Origin: CBDDFS01 sp965227255
GTDB taxonomy: Bacteria > Bacteroidota > Bacteroidia > Flavobacteriales_E > Vicingaceae
Length of the DNA stretch: 64,000 nt
Reading direction: 5' to 3'
Assembly (NCBI GenBank): GCA_965227255.1
Contig: CBDDFS010000003.1
Span: forward strand, 1 to 64,000
Shown here: in pieces, positions 32,739 to 40,800 of the stretch
How the letters are laid out: each line of letters starts with the position of its first letter
Numbering within the stretch: the stretch's first letter is position 1
Made by a program: the position numbers and the translations under genes
The notes under the pieces: model-generated
Told to the model about the DNA's origin: nothing
Seen by the model: the letters and a program-made list of their open reading frames with translations, nothing else
Databases searched by the model: none

Positions 32739-33632
32739 TTATTCTATGTATCCGTTTCTAATTTCTTCAATTTTTGCGCAAAGTGCGTCAAGATGAGTTT
32801 GATCAAAGGTCAAATCCGTCTCATTACCAATCACCGTGCTTTGATTGTCAGCATCTGTACTTGTTTCTCCACTCGAATGTGTGATCTCCACATCGTTATA
32901 GATCTCCTGTAATTCTTTCAGCATGGTTATGCTCTCTTGAACTTCAGAATCTGTACCCGCACTTGCATTCAGATAAAGCAACAAGTTTTTCAGAATCAGC
33001 TTTTGCTCAATGATACGATCTCTGATCTCTTGATTTTCAGGAGAACGGGCCGCCATATCACAGGCAATGTGCATTGATTCTACCCAACCACCGGTTATTA
33101 CAAGGGCAGCAACTTCGGGTCTTTCGTTATCGGTAAGATAAGCATCAGCCGACCAGTAAAATTCCGATATGATGTCGAGCAGGGCGTCTCTGTCTTCAAT
33201 GTTCGATTCGATCAGGGACAAAAGGTCGGCTTCAAAAGCACCATCCATTCCCAATTCATCTGTCAAGGCCTTAACCGTCTTCAGATAGTTGATGGCATTC
33301 TGAGTCTCTTCAAACATGGCAGAATAGGCCAGGTCGGCACCATAAACACCAAGATTAAGCGCTTGCTTATAATGTGTTGTATAATTCTGGCTATTTTCAA
33401 CGTCATTCAGTAAATCACTGGAGAAGGTCGCACCTGAATTCTTCATTATGCTCGCAACTTCAACTAGGGACGGGGTGGCATAATAGACCACTTTCTTCGG
33501 TTCTTCTTCAACTACCTCTTCTGGCATTTCTTCAAGGTTCATACCTTCATCTCCCGCAGGATCAGTATCTCCGGCACAAGAAAACGTCATGGCAGCCACA
33601 ATAACTGGAATGTAAATCCGGTTTAATTTCAT
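32739..33632 (-). CDS. Alpha-helical lipoprotein of unknown function
   Basis: From the ATG at 33632 the protein has 297 residues: MKLNRIYIPVIVAAMTFSC is a lipoprotein signal, then an acidic linker (GMNLEEMPEEVVEEEPKK) and a long helical domain (MFEETQNAINYLKTVKALTD, RDRIIEQKLILKNLLLYLN). The mature protein is Asp/Glu-rich throughout. No family is recognised with confidence. A 19-residue longer start at 33689 exists but would bury the signal peptide. It lies in the minus-strand run between pyrD and the 32295 gene. Confidence 0.75.
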   Translation of the reverse strand: MKLNRIYIPVIVAAMTFSCAGDTDPAGDEGMNLEEMPEEVVEEEPKKVVYYATPSLVEVASIMKNSGATFSSDLLNDVENSQNYTTHYKQALNLGVYGADLAYSAMFEETQNAINYLKTVKALTDELGMDGAFEADLLSLIESNIEDRDALLDIISEFYWSADAYLTDNERPEVAALVITGGWVESMHIACDMAARSPENQEIRDRIIEQKLILKNLLLYLNASAGTDSEVQESITMLKELQEIYNDVEITHSSGETSTDADNQSTVIGNETDLTFDQTHLDALCAKIEEIRNGYIE

Positions 33633-33724
33633 CGTCATTCTTCGTAAAAATTGGTGTTTAGAATCGGGGACTAAAGATAGATATTTCATACAAACCTCAA
33701 AACGTCCCTCATTTGAATCTGAAG

Positions 33725-33741
33725 GCCATTTTGTGAATGGC
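33725..33741 (-). terminator. Hairpin just after pyrD
   Basis: A 6-bp perfect stem (GCCATT / AATGGC) with a 5-base loop directly follows the pyrD stop, but there is no T run after it. It may be a weak terminator or an mRNA-end stabiliser. Confidence 0.35.
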
Positions 33742-34758
33742 TTAACGAATCTTTCGGTTGATCTCTTTTATCAATGCTGGACCTCCATAAATAAAAGAGG
33801 TATAGATCTGAATCAAATCAGCACCGGCGTCCAGGAAGTCCTGTGCGTCTTTTGAATCTGATATTCCGCCAACACCAATGATTACAATCTTTTTATCGGA
33901 CTTTTCCCGCAAGAAGCGCACAACCTCAAGAGATCTTTCTTTCAAGGGTTTACCGCTTAGTCCACCATTTCCTATTCTTTCGATTTCTAATTCGCTTGTA
34001 TTCAATCCTTCTCTCGAAATGGTGGTATTTGTGGCGATCACCCCTTCAATACCCGAAGTCTGCACTATATCAATTATGTCTAAAAGCTGATCATTCGTCA
34101 GGTCTGGAGCTATCTTTAGCAGAATGGGCTTGGGATTGTCTTTTTCTCTGTTCAATTCCTGAAGACGATTGAGGATTTTTAAAAGTGGACCTTTATCCTG
34201 AAGTTCTCTGAGGCCCGGAGTATTCGGTGAGCTCACGTTTACAACAAAATAGTCAACATGATCATGAAGTGCCTTGAAACAGGTGACATAATCTGAAAGT
34301 GCTTCTTCATTCGGTGTCACTTTGTTCTTTCCAATATTTCCGCCGATGATCATCCCATTTCCATTCCCTTTCAGTTTCTTAACCATACTCTCCACACCTT
34401 CATTGTTGAATCCCATCCGGTTAATTAGAGCTTTATCGGCAGGCAATCTAAAGAGTCTCGGTTTTGCATTTCCTGGCTGAGCTTTGGGCGTGACCGTGCC
34501 CACTTCAACAAAACCAAAACCCAATGCCGAAAGTCCTCTGAACATAGAAGCATTCTTATCGAAACCAGCGGCTAGACCAAGTCTGGAAGGGAATTCAATG
34601 TTCATGACACGCACAGAATCCGCCTTTCCAGAATAAAACAATCTGACAATAGAATTAATCAGTGGTAAGGAGAAAAACTTTAGAAAGTTAGCTGCGAGAT
34701 TGTGCGCCGATTCAGCTGAAAGATTGAATAAAAGTGGGCGGATCAGAATTTTATACAT
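33742..34758 (-). CDS. pyrD: Dihydroorotate dehydrogenase (quinone), class 2
   Basis: This 338-residue membrane-associated flavoenzyme oxidises dihydroorotate to orotate in pyrimidine synthesis, passing electrons to quinone. The N-terminal amphipathic segment (IRPLLFNLSAESAHNLAANF) marks class 2. The barrel shows GLAAGFDKNASMFRGL, FGFVEVGTVTPKAQPGN, NRMGFNNEG, the catalytic Ser in NVSSPNTPGLRELQ, KIAPDLTNDQL and GVGGISDSKDAQDFL. Length is normal. It begins 36 bases after the XRE regulator gene on the same strand. Confidence 0.97.
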   Translation of the reverse strand: MYKILIRPLLFNLSAESAHNLAANFLKFFSLPLINSIVRLFYSGKADSVRVMNIEFPSRLGLAAGFDKNASMFRGLSALGFGFVEVGTVTPKAQPGNAKPRLFRLPADKALINRMGFNNEGVESMVKKLKGNGNGMIIGGNIGKNKVTPNEEALSDYVTCFKALHDHVDYFVVNVSSPNTPGLRELQDKGPLLKILNRLQELNREKDNPKPILLKIAPDLTNDQLLDIIDIVQTSGIEGVIATNTTISREGLNTSELEIERIGNGGLSGKPLKERSLEVVRFLREKSDKKIVIIGVGGISDSKDAQDFLDAGADLIQIYTSFIYGGPALIKEINRKIR

Positions 34759-34794
34759 CGGCTGGCAAATATATCCATAACGTAGATGTTACCA

Positions 34795-35109
34795 TCACTG
34801 TTTGGCATATTCGTCATAGGTACCGTCGCTATTCAAGACTATTATTCTGTTCTGATTGTCCTTTGATATTGATTCAGAAGGAATTACTTTTTCTTCACTA
34901 TGAGAAGTATTTTCTTTCAGACCGGAAATAAGATACTTGATATCGATATTGGGAAATGCACTCAATAGTTTTTCAAGAAATTCCAAACTGGGTTTATTTC
35001 GACCTGACAAAATATGTGAAATCGAAGATGCCTGCACATTAATTCTCTCTGCAAAATCCTTCGCACTCAATCCATTTTGATCCATAAATTCCCTCAGTCT
35101 TTCTTTCAT
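34795..35109 (-). CDS. Small XRE-family DNA-binding regulator
   Basis: The 104-residue protein has a Cro/C1-type helix-turn-helix at residues 5-60 (LSAKDFAERINVQASSISHI, LSGRNKPSLEFLEKLLSAFP) and a short polar C-terminus with no enzyme domain. It is likely an autoregulated repressor. Two identical-type palindromes (TTAC-N4-GTAA) lie in the 222-base AT-rich region before it. Targets are unknown; pyrD directly follows in the same direction. Confidence 0.88.
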   Translation of the reverse strand: MKERLREFMDQNGLSAKDFAERINVQASSISHILSGRNKPSLEFLEKLLSAFPNIDIKYLISGLKENTSHSEEKVIPSESISKDNQNRIIVLNSDGTYDEYAKQ

Positions 35110-35216
35110 ATTTTAACTCAATTTTCCGATGTATTACGATATCTAACTATTTACTCAAGATAACATGTATAATACGCTGATATAGTTAAATTTACATTAA
35201 TATTATTATCACTAAT

Positions 35217-35315
35217 TTACTTTTGTAAATAAATCAATAATCAAATATACAAATAACCCATTAAACAGCCACTAATAATTGTTTATCAATCATTTAGAAT
35301 ACATTACAAATGTAA
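35217..35315 (-). promoter_or_regulatory. Paired TTAC-N4-GTAA palindromes and -7 boxes upstream of the XRE gene
   Basis: Palindromes lie at 35217-35228 (TTAC TTTT GTAA) and 35304-35315 (TTAC AAAT GTAA), 87 bp apart. Minus-strand TAnnTTTG boxes lie at 35242-35249 (TATATTTG) and 35307-35314 (TACATTTG, overlapping the second palindrome). They are candidate operators of the small XRE protein. Confidence 0.5.
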
Positions 35316-35331
35316 ATATGCTAAGAAAAAC

Positions 35332-35988
35332 TTATTGACCGAGGATGGCGTTTTTACGCATGGCTTTCACGGCATTTTTACTCATTCCCTGAGCTACATT
35401 TTTTGCCGTTTTTGGATTGCTGGTTTCTGTCCTTGCTGACCATACAACTTGTGCTTCTTCGAGGTTAAGATCCACAACCCTAAAATCCATTTTCACCTTC
35501 ACATCTTCAAAGGTTGCCCCCTTCTCTTCCCTCTTGCTATATTCCTGAACCAATTTAGAATAATTGGTAACGTCTGTAATTCTATAGAAACGATTCGTCG
35601 GATAATCTGCCGCGGTATTTGTCTCAACATTACGAATGCTTACCAATTTCACCTCAATCATTCCTGTATACCCTTTATCCTTCAGGTCTTTGCGCAATGA
35701 TTGAGCATCAGATGGTATGATCTCAGCATCCCGATAAATAACATAACCTTGCTTTGCTGTTACATTTTTGGAAGAAATGCTTTTTGCAACAATGTCTTCA
35801 AATGTGGTTATCTCCATTAATTGACCGGGAAAAGCTATAACAGCGATTTTATCGATTTTGGAATCCTTGTAGAACTTTGTCTTGCCTTCCTGCAATAACT
35901 CGGTCGGGTGACAACCGATCAAGGCAAAAGTCACAGTCAATAAGGCAATCCTGCCGCTTTTCTTACTTCTTGATAATACTTTCAACAT
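35332..35988 (-). CDS. Lipoprotein of unknown function
   Basis: From the ATG at 35988 the protein has 218 residues: MLKVLSRSKKSGRIALLTVT runs into lipobox FALIGC. The mature part reads like a small alpha/beta domain: KIDKIAVIAFPGQLMEIT, SLRKDLKDKGYTGMIEVKLV, VDLNLEEAQVVWSARTETSN. The last stretch recalls lipoproteins that report on envelope components, but I do not recognise the family. The start overlaps the M28 peptidase end by 26 bases, so it is the second gene of that unit. A start at 36003 is also possible. Confidence 0.75.
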   Translation of the reverse strand: MLKVLSRSKKSGRIALLTVTFALIGCHPTELLQEGKTKFYKDSKIDKIAVIAFPGQLMEITTFEDIVAKSISSKNVTAKQGYVIYRDAEIIPSDAQSLRKDLKDKGYTGMIEVKLVSIRNVETNTAADYPTNRFYRITDVTNYSKLVQEYSKREEKGATFEDVKVKMDFRVVDLNLEEAQVVWSARTETSNPKTAKNVAQGMSKNAVKAMRKNAILGQ

Positions 35989-37732
35989 ATTTCTCATCCT
36001 CATTTAAAACCGTCATTACCTGGTATAATCCCGGGTTAAGATCCGACATATCCAGTATTTGACTTTCCTCACGTTCGAATTTGATATTTAATGATTCTTT
36101 TATCAATTGTCCGTTCATATTATAGATGTAAACATCGATCTGATCAATGCTTAGATTGCAATTCCATCGGAATGATAGACCAGACTGGACAGGATTTGGA
36201 AAGAATTCATGACATTTCACTTCTTCCATATCATCTGTAGATAAGTACATTTCATCCTCATGTGTTGTTGGAATACTTTCATACACACCGTCATAATTCA
36301 TGGGATGCAGAGAAACGTTTCCAGAAGGTGTAATCTCCCAAAAATCAATGTAATTCTTGTTGAAGGTCAGTACAGTATCAAAATACAATGATGGGGAATT
36401 ATTCTTTCTAACCCCTATTCTGTGATCGTAAAGAGAATCTATTCCTTCAAATTCGATGGCATATATGTTGCCAAATTCAGTTCTGTGGTAGACGGGCACC
36501 GGAATTGGTGGTGAATTGGCTATCAGCGATAAATTGACTGCATTCGTCATTGCATTTCTTCTGAGGTAATTGAAATCAACAAGGAAAGTGTCAAGTATGC
36601 CATCTGGAGGATTGCTCAGATCATAGCCTAAAACATCCGTAGTTGTATGCTGTCGATCTGGAGAAGTACCTGAGCCGTCTCCGTGTTCATTCGCTGAAGT
36701 GAATCGTATTGCCCTCATCTGTCTCTGACGGAAAGGAATATGATCACCTCCTCTGCCCTGTCTGTCCTCCCTGATCTGGAGTCGCAGATTTATATTGTAG
36801 CCGGTGACCGGATTCACTTCTTCAATCTGTTGCAGCTTTAAGTAACGTGCCAGTTGTTTATGGATTGAAATAAATGATGTGTCATTGGCTGGTGACCAGC
36901 TAAACACACGCAGATTCATGCTGTCGATAGCTCCGATGGGCTCACATTTTGGTGGGGATGACTTTGGTCCGCACTCCACACCACCTACCACATCATTATT
37001 CAGGCAGGCCAGCACTTCAATATCAAGATTATCAAGATAAATGGCCATGGCTTCGCCTCCATTCAGACCTTGCTCCTCACCGGTTACAGTCGTGAAGATG
37101 ATGGTCCTGTCGAAAGCGAACTGACTCAGAACTCTGGTAATCTCCATAACCAAAGCAGTACCACTTCCATTATCATCCATGCCAGGAGCATAACAAGAGG
37201 TATCACATCTGCCCTCACACCTACTGTCCATATGACCCTCAATAACAAGAACATCCTTTCTTGAAGTGTCCAATCCGGGCAATACACCAAGCACATTTCG
37301 ATGCTCTGACATACCACAAATGTTTTCAACAAAATTTAAGTATGAAACGATCAAACGATCCTCATTTTGAGAAGAATATTCAAGGAACTTTTTCCTGACC
37401 CATCTCCTTGTGGCTCCGATTCCTCTGATACTTGAAATCGTATCAGAACCTGTGTTCCTATTGCCGAATGTCTCCAGTTTTTCAAGGTATGCTTTAAGTG
37501 TGTCGGCCGACAATTCCTGTTGTAAAATATTGATTACCTGATCCTTGGCCTCAATGTGATTCGAGGGTTTGTAATCGTTGGGGTTGTAGGCTCCCAGGAG
37601 TATTTGTTCAACTTTAGGATTGTTAACGGTGACCTGAGAATAGAGATCAAAAGACAAGATACATCCTAATAGAAAGATGATTTGTCCAGCCGGTTTGACA
37701 AGTGGTCTAAAATATGAGCTAAATCCGGGCAT
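35963..37732 (-). CDS. T9SS-exported M28 family zinc peptidase
   Basis: This 589-residue metallopeptidase has an N-terminal signal (ending LYSQ) and an M28 catalytic domain with metal ligands in VIEGHMDS and PGMDDNGSGTAL, plus the catalytic pair in TVTGEEQGLNGG. Between the first two motifs is a cysteine cluster (RCEGRCDTSCY). The last ~80 residues are a type A T9SS sorting domain (FFPNPVQSGLSFRW, VYIYNMNGQLIKES, DMSDLNPGLYQVMTV), so it is secreted or surface-bound. M28 enzymes act as aminopeptidases; the substrate is not predictable. Confidence 0.93.
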   Translation of the reverse strand: MPGFSSYFRPLVKPAGQIIFLLGCILSFDLYSQVTVNNPKVEQILLGAYNPNDYKPSNHIEAKDQVINILQQELSADTLKAYLEKLETFGNRNTGSDTISSIRGIGATRRWVRKKFLEYSSQNEDRLIVSYLNFVENICGMSEHRNVLGVLPGLDTSRKDVLVIEGHMDSRCEGRCDTSCYAPGMDDNGSGTALVMEITRVLSQFAFDRTIIFTTVTGEEQGLNGGEAMAIYLDNLDIEVLACLNNDVVGGVECGPKSSPPKCEPIGAIDSMNLRVFSWSPANDTSFISIHKQLARYLKLQQIEEVNPVTGYNINLRLQIREDRQGRGGDHIPFRQRQMRAIRFTSANEHGDGSGTSPDRQHTTTDVLGYDLSNPPDGILDTFLVDFNYLRRNAMTNAVNLSLIANSPPIPVPVYHRTEFGNIYAIEFEGIDSLYDHRIGVRKNNSPSLYFDTVLTFNKNYIDFWEITPSGNVSLHPMNYDGVYESIPTTHEDEMYLSTDDMEEVKCHEFFPNPVQSGLSFRWNCNLSIDQIDVYIYNMNGQLIKESLNIKFEREESQILDMSDLNPGLYQVMTVLNEDEKYVESIIKK

Positions 37733-37852
37733 ATTTTCAAATTTTAAAATAACTTCGTAAGCCCTGCCAAATCGGGATGACCTGACTTAAAGGAAGTAAT
37801 ATAAGAGATTTCATTTCAAATATAAATCATTTAGAACTCCAGACGCAAAAGC

Positions 37853-40800
37853 ATGAATTCACTTCGAGCACAGACTTTCTTTCCTCTTAAAGTTCCGTTC
37901 TCATTTATTCTTTTCTCTATTCTTTTTGTCGTCGCCCTTACAACTCCAAAGATCTCGAAAGCCACCCATGCCATGGGTATGGACCTTACCTATGTCCAGG
38001 TAAGTCAGGACACTTTTATTGTTACCGTGGCATTTTACCGCGATTGTTCTGGAGCTGCAGCTCCTGCCAGCCAGACTCTCAGGGTCAGAAGCCAATCCTG
38101 TAATGAGAATTTCACGGTTACCTTACCTCGAATAGGACAGGCGGTTGAAACAACACCGGTATGTGCTAGTCTCGTTACGGTTTGTAATAATGGAACATTC
38201 CCTGGGTCGGAAGAATATATCTATCAGGCAACGGTAGTTCTGCCGGATCAATGTTCAGATTGGATATTTAGTACTGACAGATGCTGTAGAAATAACGCCA
38301 TTACAACAATTAACAATCCGGGCAACCAGGAAATCTTCGTTGAAGCGAAGATCAACAACTTCAATTCGAACTCTTCTCCTGTATTCTCAAATCCTCCTGT
38401 ACCATTTGTCTGCGGCAACCAGACTTACTGTTTCAATAATGGAGCCATCGATCAGGAAGGAGACTCTCTTGTTTACAGTTTGATCACACCCAGAACCGGA
38501 ACTGGAGCCAATGATACCATCACATTCCAGGCAGGATATGATAGATTTAATCCTCTTACCTCAAATCCTCCAATCTTTCTGGATTCAGCTACCGGTGACC
38601 TTTGTATGTTCCCGACGGATACAACAGAAATCGCCGTTCTGGCACTTTTAGTGGAAGAATACCGAAATGGAGTTTTCATGGGAAGCATCATGAGAGATAT
38701 CCAACTGAGGATCATTGGTTGTCCGAATGGAAATTCAAATCCTGTTCTGAGTGGAATTGACTCAACTACTTCTTTTGTAACGAAAGTCTGTGCTAACACA
38801 AATTTGAGCTTTGATGTTTTTGTAGATGATCCTGATACCGGACAGGTTGTTACAATGACGTGGAATCAGGCTGTGCAGGGTGCAACATTTAATGTGACCA
38901 CAGATGATCGTCCTGTAGGGACTTTTTCATGGACACCTACCATCAACGATGTTCGAGATCAGCCTTATTGCTTTACAGTAACTGTATCAGACGACAACTG
39001 TCCATTCAATGCTCAGCAAACGGCGTCCTATTGTGTATATGTGGTTGGTGTCGCTGCGATCGTTGACTCACTCATCGATCCTTCCTGTTTCGGTTATTGT
39101 GATGGTCGGGCCATGGCACGCGTTGTAAATGGTATACCTCCTTTTATTTATTCATGGAATGACCCCAGTAATCAGACAAATGCAAGGGCCATAAATTTAT
39201 GTGCGGGAACATATACGGTAACCGGTACAGACAGCACAGGTTGTACGACCAGTGTGCCCATTTCACTTTTTGATCCAAAAGAAATTGAGCTGGACTTGGA
39301 CAGTGTACCTACCTTATGTAATGGAACAAATGATGGAATGGCCATTGTAAGTTCCGTGGGAATGGGATTCCCGCCTTATTCATATCTCTGGGAAGTGGCT
39401 GCAGGTTCTCAAACTACAGATACAGCCTTCAACTTGGCTATTGGCACATACACAGTTACAGTAACAGATTCAAATGGATGTTTCGTCTCCGACTCTATAA
39501 CCGTAACAGAACCAAATCCACTCGCACTGACCGGAAATGTAATTTCCAATGTGAGCTGTAATGCATATAATGATGGTCAGGCCTGGGTTCAGGTTAGTGG
39601 TGGAACAGCACCTTATTCTTATCAATGGGATAGCCTTTCCAATTTCCAGACGACGGATACAGCAAGCAATCTTTTAGCCGGAAACCATACCGTAGTTGTC
39701 ACCGATGTAAATGGCTGTATGGACTCGGTTAGTATCACGATTAACGAGCCGAATTCAGTTATCACACTAAGCTTATCGACAGTAGATATCAATTGTACGG
39801 GAGATAGTACAGGTTCCGCAACGGTGGTAGCATCAGGTGGAACACCACCCTACGCTTATCAATGGAGTGCCAATGCGGGTTCACAAACTACGGCAACAGC
39901 AACGGGTCTTACAGCCGGAACATATAGTATTATAGTTACTGACCTGAACGACTGCTCGGCTATACCTTTCGTCGTGTTGACCGAACCTGCGAATGCGTTT
40001 GTAATTACACCGGTCGATTCATTTGTTGCTTGTAATGGTTTCACCGATGGAGTGGCGGGAGTTGAAGTTGCGGGAGGAAGTCCACCGTATACTTTCCAAT
40101 GGGATGCCAATGCAGGAAATCAAACTACTCAATATGCCTCCAACCTGGGAGCAGGAACTTATTCAGTATTTGTAGATGATTCGCTAGGATGCGGTGACAC
40201 AGTTAATGTGCAGGTTCTGGAAGCAGACACACCATTGGTTATTACCGTGGGCAAGGTGGATGTGACCTGCAACAATGGATTTGATGGTCAGGCTTTTGTT
40301 TCTGTGACCGGAGGACTTCAACCTTACACTATTCAATGGGATTCTGCCTCTGGATTTCAAACAGGAGATACGGCAAACAACTTAATGGCTGGAAACTATG
40401 CTGTTAGTATTTCTGATGATTTCGGCTGTGTGGTTGATACATCAGTATTAGTGAACGAGCCTCCACCACTATTGACTTTGACGACCAGTTCCACCAATGT
40501 AGCCTGTTTTGGAGACAGCACAGGTACGGCAACCGTTGTCGTGTCCGGAGGAACTCCACCTTATACATATCAATGGAGTGCAAATGCGGGTGGACAAACA
40601 ACTGATACAGCCTTCGGATTGCCGGCAGGCACTTATTTTGTAACTGCCTTTGACAGCAACAATTGTACCACATCACCGGGAATACTTATAGAAGAGCCTA
40701 GCGATCCGGTTAGGTCAAATATTGTTACTATGGACGCCCTTTGCTTTAACGATAGCAGCGGTATGGCCATTGCTCAGGCTTTTGGTGGAAATCCACCTTA

